The position numbers and the translations under genes were made by a program. A stretch of DNA of 64,000 nucleotides from Numida meleagris (taxonomy: Eukaryota > Chordata > Aves > Galliformes > Numididae): the NCBI RefSeq assembly GCF_002078875.1, contig NC_034438.1, forward strand, positions 15,792,924-15,856,923. Direction: 5' to 3'. Positions 10,859 to 24,280 of the stretch are shown piece by piece. The first letter of the stretch is position 1, and every line of letters starts with the position of its first letter. The notes beneath the pieces are model-generated. The model was not told where the DNA came from. It did no database searches and was given only the letters and a program-made list of their open reading frames with translations.

Positions 10859-13800
10859 TAGCAGTTATCCATAATTTTACAGTACCATTAAATCTGTAAT
10901 TGTTTCTGAAAAACAAAAGAGTACAATAAATTATAGACTTAGTTGTTTAATCAATCTTACAATAATTTTTTTCATCACCATATCAAAACTCTACATAAAG
11001 GGCTCCTTATAGTTTGATATCTAAGCTTAGTCAGAGGGGAAATACAGAAGATAATATTAGTAGCATCTGATGGAGCTAGAGAACCTGGAGTAATGAGAGT
11101 AACAGAAGAAAAAAATGGAGCAATGAGAACTCAAATATACAATATTTCAGCAGCATATTAAAAACACTATTTAGATCAAACAAACAAAAAGAAATGAAAA
11201 CAAAAGGCTTCTATACATTCAGTGTTGGTATTACTCATTACTCATAATGTCATCTATTTGATTGCAGTTAATAATGATTGAAAACATCAGGGGTGAAAAA
11301 CTCTGAAACTGAAGTCTCAGTTTTGCTTCTCTAGTGCAAGTACGGCCCTGGGCTCCTAGAGAGCTGTATACCTGCCTTGATACACAGATACAGTTACACA
11401 GCACAGCTCTGCACAGCTACAGACACCACAGGCAAAGTGCACTGTCACTATGAAAACAAATTATTTCATTACTTGATTGATGGATTGGCTGTTTTTACGC
11501 AGCTATTTGTCCTAAAACGTTTGAAATTCCAGCAGAGGAAACTGGAATCCTAGAATCCATCATGTTATTTTCTTGATTCTGCTTCTTTGTGTCCCAGCTC
11601 TTGGCATCTGCATGATATTTTTGGAGGTAAATTTTTAGGCAAATTGTGTCATTTCCCACTGGAACAAGAGTAGGACTTATCAGGTTAGTTAGTCTCAGCT
11701 GGGGCATTATCATATGAAAGTGAGGGACTGTACTGAACACATTTTTATTGTCCTCTAGAAACACATACTGAGCTACTATATCAATAAAAATTTTTTCTTT
11801 CAAACAACAGTATAATGTATAAGCAAGTACAAATCAAGATTAGAAATATCTCATCTTAATCACCCATGGTTTTTTTTTTTTAATGTAGTGTTTGGTTTTT
11901 GTTTTGTTTTTTTTTGACTGATTGATTAAGTGGTTGGTTCAACACAGATGATTCCCTGAATGCCTTGAGAAGAATATCTACATTTGAGGCTCATCCCATT
12001 GAATCTAATGCTCTCTGTACAGATCATTGGGAGTTTATTTCTTCTGTTTCTTCTCCAGAAATTCACAGGACTCCTAGATGTTCAAAATGGAAGCAAAGGG
12101 AACAGTTACCAAGTATTATTTGAAGGGCAAGATGATGTGAAGATTTTCATGTTCTTGCTCATTTAAATTGAGGTTCTTCAACTACTCTGTTCCCTAAGAG
12201 TTCCAATTCTTGAGTTTCTCAAAAGGCAACTCAGAGCACGTGCCAATCAGAGTAGATCTCTGTCAAAAGAAGACACAAGAAATTAGATTTTACTTTCATT
12301 TTTCTTATCTTCAAATGTAGATTTTCAAGTAGTTCAGTCACTTAAAGTACAAACTGGGGAACTGGGAGAGGGAATACAGAGTCTGAAAAGCCATATGGAG
12401 ATGTCCCCTGAGCAGTAATGGAGATATAATGTTGAACAGTGTATGTCTGAAGAGCAGTTGAGTATCCCTTTGGATTCTTCGTAAATTCACATCTTAACTT
12501 TCTTGTCATTTGTGCTGTTGTGGTGATATCTGTGAATGAACTTGCAGTTAAAATATATGCATGAAACAAAACCTTTATAGAATAATGGCTTAACTGTTAG
12601 TTATTCTAGATACAGGGGCAGAAGTAAAAAGATAGTGGTTTCTACTGCTGTGTAGGCAAAAGTGTATTATAAACAATTTTCATCAGACATATCAAAATTA
12701 CAGAACATCAAATGTCTTGAAAACTGATAATTACATTAAGTTAAATTCTACACTATAATATGGGGGAAAAGCAGGTTATTTTGGAAAAGAGATCAAGATT
12801 GCAGTTTTACGGAGAAAATTTTTGGTCAAAAATAATGGACTGCAACATCATGCTACATTGTCAACAAATTTGAAAGTTTTTTCAAGAAACCATATAATTT
12901 GAGTTTTTTTTTTAATGGGAATTAATGACATATCTACTGAGTGATACATAACTCACCATAAAATATCAGTAAATTTCTTAAATTTAGATTCAACAGATAT
13001 TTCTGAATTATAATAGATGTTAAGCAATTATTTCAATTATTGTCAATAATATATCCTCACTGGAGGAGTGCAATTATTGGAAAACAAAAAACTAATACAA
13101 GGAAAAACCTACATCCGACAATCTGAATAACATGCTTATTCACAGTAACCATCTTTAAGATATCCTTCACAAATCAGTAGCTTCACGGGATTAGGAATGA
13201 TCATGCATAGATTTAGTAATGAATCCCCCTGCTCAGGATATTGTAACAGGTATAAAACCCTTTCCAGGCCATATGGTGACAGAGGGCAGTGCTCTTTCCC
13301 AGGGGCCTTGTCAGATCTAGCCACAATCTATTGTAAGGCACAGTCGGTGAAACCTGATACTCACTTAGTGAGTTTATAAAACTCATCACATGAACAAGTT
13401 TTCCAGAAGTCAGTGCAGATCTAAAACGGGAATACTAAGCAAGTCAAAAACGTTGCCAAATTATTTATTTTATATTTTGTTTTTAGAAGATAATCCGTTA
13501 AATATCACTTCCATTTTTCTATGAGACACCATGTAAGGTTTGAATTACTCATTGTTGCAAAGAGAATTATAAATTCAGCATAAATTCATCATTCTGCAGT
13601 CATCTGGATCTGGAATACGCTTTGAAGATGCCTTTTAAAGCAAAGAGAGTTGTATTTATAAATATAAGTAGTATAAATATAAACAGACTGGGGAGAGCGG
13701 GAGGGATGTGAGGAGGTAGTGCAGTGGGGCAGAAGAGATTAATTCCACAGAGTTCCTGCTTATCTCTAGAGCTGCTGTTGACCTTTTATAGTACACAGGT

Positions 13801-16444
13801 CTCTCTCAATTAAAGTGCTTAAGGCTCCACTTTCATCTACTACCTATAAAAATCAAGCACAAATTCATTACTATAATTTCCACATGCTCCCCAAAACTGT
13901 AGCCCATGTGTAGCTCATACAACATAAGCCAGCTGTTCTCTCACCATTGTCCAATCCACTGTACTGTCAGCAGCAAAAAAAAACCATGAAAAGGCATGAC
14001 AAATACTTAAATTCAGTTAAAATTAATCAGGAGCTCAATTAGGCAGAAAGTAATTACCCAACCTGTAATTTGAGTAGGACACAGTAGCAGATGTTCCTAC
14101 TTTTGATTATAGTAGATGGGACCTTTAATTAGCTTAAAATAGCCTCATCTTTGGAATTCACTTCCCATCCACTTGATCAATAATGGTCTCATTTTATTGA
14201 CCTGCAATGTTCATGTGTTTTCCCCAGCTGCAAGATACTGGGAAAACTCTATTGCATGATGTTAAAAATATTTTAGCTTTAGATACAGCCCTTTGATGAA
14301 TAAGACTTACAGGAAGGATTTACCACAGAAAGACTTCTGTTCTAGTTATCAAAAACTCTGGCTCATTTTAATGTCCATCAACCCATATATTTATAAAATC
14401 ATTGGTTTAATTGCCATACAAGAGAGCATACGTTCTACCATATCCTCTTGGAGGGACAAGGGTCTGATTGCTTCACCAGAGACAAAAACATCAGCTGCTA
14501 AATCACTGACTTGCCTTTACTAGGCATGTTTGTCTCTCCAAGGAGAATTTCTATTTGGGTACTTAACAATCCAGTTGTTTCCTTGCTCTGTCCAACAAGA
14601 TCTCATACTATCATATCATAATCTAAAGCTTCATATTATACTTTGTACCTTGAAACAAAGTGAAATAATATTTCAATGATGAAGTTTTTTCCTCTCATTT
14701 ACCTAATCTTCCCTAGAAAATAAAATGCTGTATTCACTAAATCATACCTCTGTTGCTATGGAAATTGTAGAGATTTTACACCTTGGCATTTTGACTTCAT
14801 TTCTGGATCACACTGGAGAAGGAGATGGAATAAGACAAGTTGGGCTAAGAGGGTAACACAATGATTTAAACAAAAGCATCTCTCATAATTAAACCAAAAT
14901 GTCAAGGACATGTATGGAAAACACAGAAAAGATAAGTGGTTTTATATGTAAACATTTGCATTAAACACATTTCCCCTTATCTATCACACTCTTTAGAATG
15001 ATTATAAATTATACTCCCCAAAAATTCTTTTTTTTTCCCTTGGATAATATTACCTAATAATATTTTAACATACTGATATACAGGCTGTGGAACAATTACC
15101 AAAGCAGATTAAATCAAACTTTAAATGGAATAATACTCAGGCTGATTTTAGCTCAACAAACTATTAACACTTAAAAGCTAGATTGTTTTGTGGACTGCAA
15201 GTTTCCTCATAAAATGACTATTAGAAAAACTGAACATATTGAAAATTTTAAATTTGAAGTCGTGGTCAAAGAAAATGACCTTGATTGTTCTAGTAGCGTA
15301 CTGTTCTACCTAATAGTAACAAAGCATAAAAGAGAATTATATTTAAATTCATCATCAGTTATTCAAAGTAGTGAGTATGTAAACAGTTGCTATCTAATCT
15401 CTGTTCTTCCTTCATTACAGGTGTATGTTGGCCAAGGAAAATAACAAGATTCTTTTTAAAAAGCGAAATGCATGTATGTCACTGGTAGGGTTCAAAAGGA
15501 ACCATACTTATATACAGGCTGCTAAAACTCCAGTGGGCATGTAATTTCATCTGGATTAATTTTTAATGCTCTGCAAGGTTTTCTATGCTATGGGTGGTTA
15601 AGTGAAACACACATTGAACACATCTCACAGAGTTAACCCACTGAAGTTTGCTCTTCTCTGTGACTACTTCCAATAGGGCTAAACTATATTCTCTTTAGTG
15701 GCCATGTTTTTCAGTAGTGTTGTCCTACTTTCCTTGACAATTGTCTCAGTTTAAAATGTTAAAATGAAAATATGAAATTTGCTTTAGGCTCTTCACCCAA
15801 GCCAGTTAAAAGAGGCAGGAGGAAAGCTGGGCATCTCTGGCCAAAATGCTTTGTATAGTAAATACAGGAAGGATTACAGATGGCACATGGTACTTGAGTT
15901 CTACTGTGAATAATTACTTCATTTCAGGGGCCACAGTAGGTAAGGTAGTAGGCCTGTGTTACTTTGTAATAACCAACATCATACTGCCACTTATGTTTGG
16001 CTGCATATATGCTGTAGCAGAATATCATGAGCTTTCTTTATTGGACTTGGATATTTTGAGCACAGTCACTGTCAAGCTGAGATCCATGGTCCTGTTCACT
16101 GTATTGAAAGAGAATAGCCTGCAGAAGCTCTGTAGGAGTTAATTTGATCCTGTAAAGTGGAAAACTGGAGGAGGTAAGTCCTAGCTACACTGAGATGAGC
16201 TTCCAGTTGTCTACTGCATGGGGAAATGGATATAACTGGGCAGTTCATTTGCTGGATGCCTACACAAATTCAGGAAGAGAAAAGGAAGCACAAACCCACT
16301 CCTCTTTAAAAATTCAACAAGTAGCAAATGATCTTGTAACACGATGTACACAGATTCAGTACAAGTTTCCTGTGTGAAATTGCACAGCATCACTGGTAGA
16401 TAGCTAGTCTGGCTCTACTAGCTAATGTTCATTCACACTCAGAA
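10859..16444. other. 5.6 kb of AT-rich DNA without a recognisable gene
   Basis: I found no interspersed element, exon or RNA gene that I could name. Open frames of 60-102 codons (for example 11495-11803 minus and 15846-16142 plus) lack domains and conserved motifs. Short T- and A-tracts are present near 11870-11920 and 12905. Part of this could be conserved non-coding DNA, but that needs cross-species alignment. Confidence 0.5.
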
Positions 16445-17300
16445 TAAAACAGAGAAATATATTTTGGAAAGGACCTGTGAAGGGCATTTAGTTTGAACCC
16501 CCGGCTCAAATCAAGATGGATTTAAAACAAGATCACTAAAATTTATTTTACTCAGTTGTGAATATCTCTGAGAATGATGATTCCAGGACTTCTCTGAGCA
16601 GACTCTAAATTTGAACACCCAGAAAGCCTATTTCCTGATTTTTAAACAGAATTTGTATTACTGAAATATGTGTTTTCTTGTGAGTATTCTTGTGAGTATT
16701 TCTCACTGTGCATCTTAGAGAAGAGTTTGACTCCATCTTCTCTATAAACAAGCATCAAGTTATTAAAAAAGCAAGATTCTTAACCTAGTTGTCTTTTAAC
16801 AAATCCAGATACCCCATATATTCCAACTACTGAATTACCCTCATGGCCTTTCATTGGACTCACTCCAGTAATTCAGTGTCCTTACTGTACTGGAAATGTG
16901 AAAACTGAACAAAGTACAGTAGATGTGATCTCGCAAGTACAGAAGAGAGATGAAGGATTAGTTCTCTCAACTCTCTTGTTATGCTCTTGCCAATTAAGTT
17001 GAATTGTACTTAGCATTCATTGCTGCAAAGATGCAGATCTGATGCACATTCAGTTCGTCCACTGGAATTCAAAGAGCTGATTCTACGAAGTTGCTTTCTT
17101 TACTGCTGTTGCCCATCCTGCTCCACTGCATGGGCAGCAGAGGTAGAGACCTGGTACGAAATTATAGTTTTGCCTTCGCTTGACATCAAGAGTTTCCTGT
17201 GCTCAAGGAAATCAGCCCCTATGCTCAATGTCACATTGGCTGCAAACACACTAACTCTGGATCTCTATTCTGTACCCTTGATCGCTACTTGAAAGTGGTA
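16445..17300 (-). mobile_element. Old CR1 LINE, antisense
   Basis: On the plus strand this reads as an antisense CR1 3' half: 'GGACCTGTGAAGGGCATTTAGTTTGAACCCC' near the 3' UTR, 'TTCAAACCAGG-like' decayed blocks, 'TTTCATTGGACTCACTCCAG', 'GTACAGTAGATGTGATCTCGCAAG', and further right 'ACATTGGCTGCAAACACACTAACTCTGGAT', the counterpart of the reverse-transcriptase FADD region. No frame is intact. The 90-codon plus-strand frame at 17020-17292 lies inside it and is therefore not a gene. The left part is clearer than the right part. Confidence 0.65.
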
Positions 17301-19033
17301 CATTTGCCACATGAGAATCTGAGTTAGGGCAAAAGACAGAAAGTCTCGCCTTAAGGTGCAGTTTCTATACATCAACAGCTTAGATCTATCATCTTATGGT
17401 GTAGTTGCTCTACATCATTTTGCTTGGGAATTAGATTGCTTGCTCCTCTTTTCCAACTTAAGATGATAAATATAGCCGAAGAAATTCTATGCGAGTGTAG
17501 CACTACTGCATAATTAAATTTATCACTTTGGACAAAACAGACTTGCTGTCCTCCTGATAAAATTTACTACTCCAGTAGAGTCTGTAGAAATATTACTACC
17601 TCAGCATTCTCCTGTTCATTCACAGAACAGCAATGAAAACAGAAAATAAACATAAGCACAGACTAAGCTGTTGCTAAATTGTCTCCTTCAGCACTCATGT
17701 GAGGATTATTGTTTTATAAGGTGGCACACCCCTTTCCCTCTCAATTCCCTGCACAAGCAAAGCAAAGCTGAATACAGTACCTCTGTTAAACCAGATATGT
17801 GAAATAATCCAACTTCAGAGAAGGGTGGGATTTAGCATACATGTATCGAATGCATATGTACTGTACCTAAAATCTCACAGTCAAACTTGCCTCTAGCAGT
17901 CATAAATAAGCATTAGTGTATCAATTCATGTCTAACTGTTCTGGAGAAGTTGTAGACGCTTAGTGCTGACAGACAGTGGATGTCATCCTTTAAACAGTGT
18001 TCTTTTAGCAGCAGGGGTGCCTCTAAAAGATCTGAGATAACATCAGAGACGATTCAAATTATTTTCTGTATGCTACTACAGCCTATCACCAGAAGCACTT
18101 TAAAACATTTGTAGAGCCAGGAAGTAGTATCTGTTTATCATGTTATACTGTTCAGACTGAAGTAATTAAATTGTCAAGTATTCGTGCTCATCTAATCTTA
18201 TGATCCATTTATTGATTAGAAAGATACAATGATCCAAACCCCACTTAAAGAGTGTATTCCTTATGTGTGTAGATTCTCACGACCTCCTATGAGATGTTTA
18301 TGGATAATAAACAAGGATTTTGTTCATAGTCATTATCATTTCATACATCACTTCATCACTTTTCCATGAAAATATTGTATTGCATGGGATCCTCAAGCAT
18401 AGAAAATGTCAGATTTGACACACAATTTCTTCATTTTGTAGTTTTTCACATAAACTGAGCCAAATAGTTAGGGAAGGGGTTACAGGATTTGTCAGCTACC
18501 TTACAACACTAATCTTAAATCTCTTTGCACGTATTATAGCACATGTAATGCATAAAAAAGTAAAAGCCTGCAGGTCTTCTTAATGAAGCTTTGATTCAGT
18601 GCTCAAAAAAATCTGTGAACATCATTTTGCACTGCCAAACCAAATTCTATTTTTTGAAGCTTCTGTATCAAAGCAGTTACATATATGTAAAAAATCATAA
18701 CAACTATGGCCAATTCAAGGACAGAACATATACTGACAAAAGCAGCAAATGTATTGTTCACGTTGAACAATTCAATCGTCACTGCTCACTGAAGCTGAGA
18801 AATTTATTTATTTTGCAGATCCCTGGTAGATGTGCCCTCATCTGATTCTTATAAAACTGCTTAAGTCTCTTGAGCTTGTGAAATATCATTTAGATCAATT
18901 AGATGGAGTGGAATCAAAAGAAGTGTTCAGTGGCTGAGACAAGATACATGAAATAAATGTACCAGTAGATTGCACAACAATAAAATAACAAAATAGACTA
19001 TATCATCCTAGACATTAAATCCTTGCTACTCAC
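17301..19033. other. AT-rich DNA without a recognisable gene
   Basis: No repeat or gene that I can name is visible. The longest open frame (18591-18845) has no motif. Confidence 0.5.
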
Positions 19034-19248
19034 CTGGATCCTCAATTTTAGTCCTTAACTCAGAAGCTGATTAGGAGAATATGATAATTCAGGAAATTAA
19101 GAAACACATGCAGACTAGATTCACAGCAGGCATTTTTTCCAACACAGCAACTGGCACAGCTGGTCTCCAAGTGCAAGTAGTGGCACAGCACCAGGTCCTC
19201 CACTTCAAAATCACTCCCCAGTACATCAGGCATTTCATACACTCCAGC
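19034..19248 (-). other. Candidate exon bounded by splice-like sites (unproven)
   Basis: On the minus strand a 215-bp block is bounded by a plausible acceptor (TTTATTTAAAG at its 5' side, although the tract is TTTA repeats) and by a near-consensus donor, CAG|GTGAGT, at its 3' side (positions 19034/19033). A frame of about 60 residues opens just inside the 5' side and is rich in Cys, Leu and acidic residues; it stops before the donor, so as an internal coding exon it would not read through in that frame. I do not recognise the peptide. A non-coding RNA exon, a terminal coding exon or chance are all possible. Confidence 0.2.
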
Positions 19249-19270
19249 CTTTAAATAAATAAATAAATAA
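19249..19270. repeat. (TAAA)n microsatellite
   Basis: Four to five TAAA units follow the candidate exon edge. It is a simple repeat. Confidence 0.85.
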
Positions 19271-20363
19271 AATTAAACATTCTTACACATGACGTATTTT
19301 TTTTCCAGTTGTCTATTCAAGTGTTTGGCAAATTGCTAAAAAAGGTGGCTGTTTATAATAATGCCTTTTTACAAGTTGTTCCTCTTATTAACCAAAAGAT
19401 TTAGGTATAATTTATTCTGTTCAATCTGACCTCCAGTTTGGACCTTGAATACTTAAATGTTGTACAAGTATACAATTTATAAATCTAGTGAGGATAAATA
19501 AACAGGTTGATATAGAAGAATAGCTTTATGGGTGTTTAGACTAAGCTTGAGTTCATGCCAAATGTGAAGTTGATGTCTGGTTCAAAAGGCTCTTCATGTA
19601 GCTAATAAAAGTGTGTATCTTCTCCCAGAGAAACAGCCCTTTTCAAACATTATTAAACATTCCTCAACTTACACAGTGTCCTGGCCAGCCCTGGAGAATG
19701 GATAATGTGATGAATAATTCTCTGTAGAAATGTTTACGTAATCTTTGCATTGATGTACAGATGAAGGCTATGACAAGGTTTATTACTGTAAAAGCAAAAC
19801 TAACCTGCCTGAAACCTCTTTAGAACTAAAAGCACCAGTTAGTTGCATCATTTTCATGATGGTATCAGCATGCCTAATAATGTTTTAGGATGCTGAAGTT
19901 AGATGGTTTAAAGACTAATGTCTTCCAACAGAGAAGATTAAATTTTGCATATTGAACTGATTTTCTCCAGGCTGATCTTGGTCCCTCAGAGCAGTACATG
20001 AGCTGTGCGCACCTTTCAGGTTGGAAGTCTCAGATTTACCACATAGTTTAAATTCATCTTACTTGAAGAATGTATTCCAAACATAATGTGCCTGGAACAT
20101 CAGCATGTCCTTATGAAAATTAGAAAAGGGACAAAATCTGTCATCTTTTTATTTTCCCTTGGCCTACCAAGTATTAAACTAGAAAAATTTATGATAATTA
20201 AAAATATTTTTGATCTCCTTCACTTAAGAATTCTTTTTGAACTGTATTATCTTGTTTAGAAATATGTCTTTTCCTAAGAATACAGTCCAGAAAAGAGCAT
20301 TTATTTTCTACAATACAGGAAGATGCTTAGGACTAACCATTTTCATTCTTGCACATATGTTAT
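19271..20363. other. AT-rich DNA without a recognisable gene
   Basis: Nothing assignable was seen between the microsatellite and the mariner copy. Confidence 0.5.
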
Positions 20364-21027
20364 ATGGGTTGCTCTGAAAGTAATGTATCTTATTTATTTA
20401 CGTGGAAACTACAACGAAGAGCACAATAGTGCTATTTGATTCTCAGCTACAAAACATTATTTTTCAACACAGTCACCACCATTAGCTATGCATCTTCACC
20501 AGCAATGAACTAGAGTCTGCATGCTGCGCTCATGAGAAGCTGTACCAGCGGAGGTGATCCAGTGTTGCAGTCACCACCACTGAGTACACCAACCGCTGCT
20601 TCACCATGCTCACATTCATTGTTTGCTCTGCATAAACATTCAGCAAGTTGATGAATGTCAGTTGGTGCCATATTTTCTTCATGGAGGAATTCAATTCCAT
20701 ACTTTTGCTTCATACACACTTTCATCTCAGATGCCAGAGTCAGACTGCCCCTCTGCTGCTATGTATTTGCACAGCAACAAACAGGGATATTGCCAGGAAG
20801 ATTCAACCTTTGTTGCTATACCACATCTGACATCATGAACCAACATAACTAAAGTAGTGTTTTGTTTCTGAGAATTTGCTCTATCAAATAGTGTTATTGT
20901 GTTCTTTGTATCTGATGTAGATTCCACAGAAATCAACAGAATCGTAGATCTGCTCAGATTGGAAAAGATCTTGAAGATCATCAAGTCCAACAAAGGACAA
21001 TAGGAGGCATTACTTTCTGAGCAACAT
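20364..21027 (-). mobile_element. Mariner (Tc1/mariner DNA transposon), internally deleted
   Basis: Both terminal inverted repeats are visible: GTTGCTCTGAAAGTAATG at the left and its counterpart, the reverse complement of CATTACTTTCTGAGCAAC, at the right, each next to a TA. In minus-strand orientation the 5' part encodes the start of a mariner transposase (MKQKYGIEFLHEE..., then DIHQ), matching the N-terminus of the copy at 53.98 kb. The sequence then jumps to the 3' UTR, so most of the catalytic region is missing, leaving a MITE-like remnant of about 660 bp. A CR1 tail is nested in it at 20937-20997. It resembles the chicken Galluhop/Mariner1 family; the name is from memory. Confidence 0.85.
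20937..20997 (-). mobile_element. CR1 3' tail nested inside the mariner
   Basis: A 61-bp insert reading GAATCGTAGATC..., GATTGGAAAAGATCTTGAAGATCATC and AAGTCCAAC is an antisense CR1 3' end. It splits the mariner between 'GAAATCAA' and 'CAATAGGAGGC'; the other copies read GAAATCAATAGGAGGC without it. A CAA trinucleotide is repeated at both junctions. The insertion is therefore younger than this mariner copy. Confidence 0.75.
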
Positions 21028-21326
21028 AGGTAAAAACACTTCATAAACTATTTATTGCCACAAATCAATATGTTTAATTACAATTTTGAAAAAAATATTG
21101 GCAATTTTACAAATTGTCAGGAAAAGAAAAAACATCAAAATTGTAAGTGAATTCTTCTGGATCTATACAAAGAGAGGAAAATTTTAATTGAAAATTTTTG
21201 AAAAATCACAGATCTCTGAGTTTTTTTATAAGTTCAATTTCAGAAAGATATACAACAGTGTCGTTAAGGTCTGCATAAACTTTACAGCACATAGTAGAAC
21301 ATAATCTCTCTCCGGAAGAACTGATT

Positions 21327-21412
21327 TAGAACCATAGAACAGCAGACCTGATGGAAGGGATCTTTAAAGGTAATCCAGTTCAACTCTCCTGGAGTGAACA
21401 AGGACACCTACA
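21327..21412 (-). mobile_element. CR1 LINE 3' fragment, antisense
   Basis: The block 'AGAACCATAGAACAGCAGACCTGATGGAAGGGATC' followed by 'AATCCAGTTCAACTCTCCTGGAGTGAACAAGGACACC' matches the pattern of antisense CR1 3' UTRs ('agaatcatagaat...ggaagggac...cca gttcaac'). It is short and diverged. Confidence 0.65.
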
Positions 21413-24280
21413 TCTGTGTCACTTTTTGTTTGAGGTGCAACGGAGAATCTGTCAGGGATGCTGGGAGGAGAGGACTGAAAACAATAGGACCTGTGAAAAA
21501 TAAAGATATCAGCAGAAAACTTTTTTAGCTTTTCTGAAAGGTGATTTTTGGAAGGATAAGAACAATTATTATTATATAGTGGATTATACCTTTTTTATTT
21601 AATTAGCATTTCCAGTGAGGGCTTTCAAAGTCTCCTGCTTAAGGCATTATACCTATGTTACATCAAACTTACATACATCAGTATATTTGCAAAGGCACAA
21701 TAGTCTCGGCACTGAAAGTTGCTCTGCCCCTTCTGTTAGACATGAAGTAGCATAGTAAATAGTGTGATTTTCTTATGTATGTGATTGTTTAAGCACTTTG
21801 GGGAATTTTGTATAGAAAAAAATGTTTTATCTGGCTCAGCTGTTATTACAATACACAAATTCAGTGGAAAGTACAGCTTTTCTTCTAAGTGGATGAGAAA
21901 AAAAAGTATATATATTTTTAATAAGGGCAAGCAAAGTGCAGTTTTATTCCATCTCACTTGACAGCCTTTGAATTCAGAAGCTGCACATTTAAATAATGAG
22001 GCATATCACAAATTGTGACCAACCCTAGCTCACTGGAACTTCGTACAGATATAACAGTTCCACAAAGGTATGCTCTAATTATGCTAATCATGATGCCTTG
22101 GCATTTGCTCAGAGAAGTCGTTCTGTATTCATTGGCAGCAAAAAAAAAGCGTCAGAACAGCACGCTGCTACTTGGCTACTTCGTTAATAGCGCACCAACT
22201 TGTCAAAGGCTGAGTGTCCTGTTCTCATGTAGTTTGTCTAATCTTATGAGTTCTGCAATTATTTTGTCATTGTGATGGGTGAAGGCTGGTCTGCAAACAG
22301 CCTGATGTTTTTCTAATTGTGGGTGGTATTTGGCAACCTCTAAAATACTAAAGGAAGATGCTCTTTTTTTCAGATTATCAATAAAAAAGAATAAGGAATT
22401 TAAGGGGAAAAAGGCAAAAAAGACCCACAACTATCAAACAACAACAATAAATACTGACTTTGTATGAAAACAGCTGACATTGGTTGTCTGCTGTACGGAA
22501 GAGTATGCTTATAAATATTAATAAGCCTCCTAAATTATCCCTAGTGAAATCTCTTGTCACTTGTCACAAAATTGTGAATTCCTAAAAAAATTAGTATGAT
22601 ATTAAATAGATAATACATAGAAAATTATGCCTATTGCAGAATTCTCCAGCATGATATCTGTATGAGAGACATCAATATATAATGCACTTTCTGAATTAAA
22701 TGAATTAAATACAGAAAATGAGGCAGTGATTTTCCAATATCTCAGTACTTTCTTTTCCAGTATGAGAATGGAAGGAAAGCTAGTGAAACCAAATCTTGTT
22801 TCTCTGTCAATTTTATAACTGTGGGAGATTAGAAAATATATGGAGAACAGGGAAAAAAGAAACAAAGTGCAGTCTGGGCTACTTTGGCAACTGGCCAGTT
22901 TGTGACGATGTATTTCCATCTCCTCACCCTGATCCTTTCTCACAAATGAAAAAATGTCAAATTCTGCCGGTGAATGAGGCCCCACCCAGGAAGTACGATT
23001 CATCTCTGAAAGCTATTAGCCTTGCTCTTCTCCCTGCTGCAAATAATTTTTTTGCTGTATGAAGGTCCAATCCAATTCCTTTCGATGTGAGTGGGATTTC
23101 TTTTCCCAACGTGACTGCAGAATTCACAGTTAAAAAATTTGGCCTTTCCTAAGAAAGGGTGGCATGAAACAAAAAATATGTGAATCCTCTGTATACAGTG
23201 AATTTTCCTCTTTAACCTTTGCCATGTTATGAAAACATTTAGAAAAATGTGGGTATATTTATCTCTAAGACAGGATGTATTGTTATTTATCTACATGATG
23301 GTTCGTTTGTGACCCAAATGAGGAGTCTATTCTTCTACTTTCTATGCAGAGAAGTCAACTGTCAAGATAAATACTAAGAACAGAGTACAAAAGTATGTTA
23401 ATCCTCTACTTATCTGTACAAGAGATTTAAGGGGAAATTTAATATGGATATTGCTACATTCTGAACAGGAGCCAAACTAATTCTATAAAAGGGCTCTGTC
23501 TACATATTAACTACTGTAAATATGCGATGATTCAATCCTGTTTGCATTACCATCAAACATCTGACAGGATTTTGCTCGTCTCTTTCATAGTTTTTCAAAA
23601 ACATCAAGAACAAAACTGAAGATTCAGAGTCTTGATCAGTTGCTCCATTTAGTGAAAGATCAGAGGTACTGTGGGTTAAAAAAATTTAGATATTTCAATT
23701 TTACATAATGTATCATTTTCTTATTTGTTTATAAATTTCTATGGATGAAGAAACCTCTAGTCAAATCGAAATTTATTAATGTTTCAGACCTATAACAATG
23801 GCATTTATGTTGGTTAATGGCTGTATGGCATCAAATACATAAAAATATAATTACAACATCATATATAACTGGTTTAAGCACTTCCAAATCACTTTTTGGT
23901 TTGACCAAAAGAAAAAAAAGCAAAAACCAAAAAACAACAACAACAAAAAAAAACACAATTTGCTTTTGATTTGGAAGGAGTTGAAGTATGATAAGTACTG
24001 CATTAAATCAATTTTTTCATAAGGCTATGCAAAGACAGTTACAGCATCATTGCAAGGACTCCCAGGCTGTTAATTTTGAATCAGAATTTTATCATGCTAC
24101 TTGAATATCATGACAGAAAACATACTAAAACAAAGAAATTTTCCACTGTGCATGGAAATTTCACTGTTAACTTTTTCAACAGCTTGTTCCATTTCTTCAG
24201 CCCTCTGGAATAAGTCTATCTAGACAATGACACCAAACAGTGATGTACATGGGCAAGCAGAAACCACAAAAGCTCAGAGT
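21413..24280. other. AT-rich DNA without a recognisable gene
   Basis: No element that I can name is present. The 133-codon minus-strand frame at 22602-23003 has no domain, an irregular composition and no splice context. The segment about 22015-22220 keeps more CpG than its surroundings and contains ATGCTAAT, an octamer-like word. An A-rich stretch lies at about 23920-23955. Confidence 0.5.

Noticed and set aside
17020..17292. 90-codon plus-strand open frame
   Set aside because: It lies inside an antisense CR1 relic.
22602..23003. 133-codon minus-strand open frame
   Set aside because: No domain, no plausible splice or promoter context and a composition like its AT-rich surroundings; chance is sufficient.
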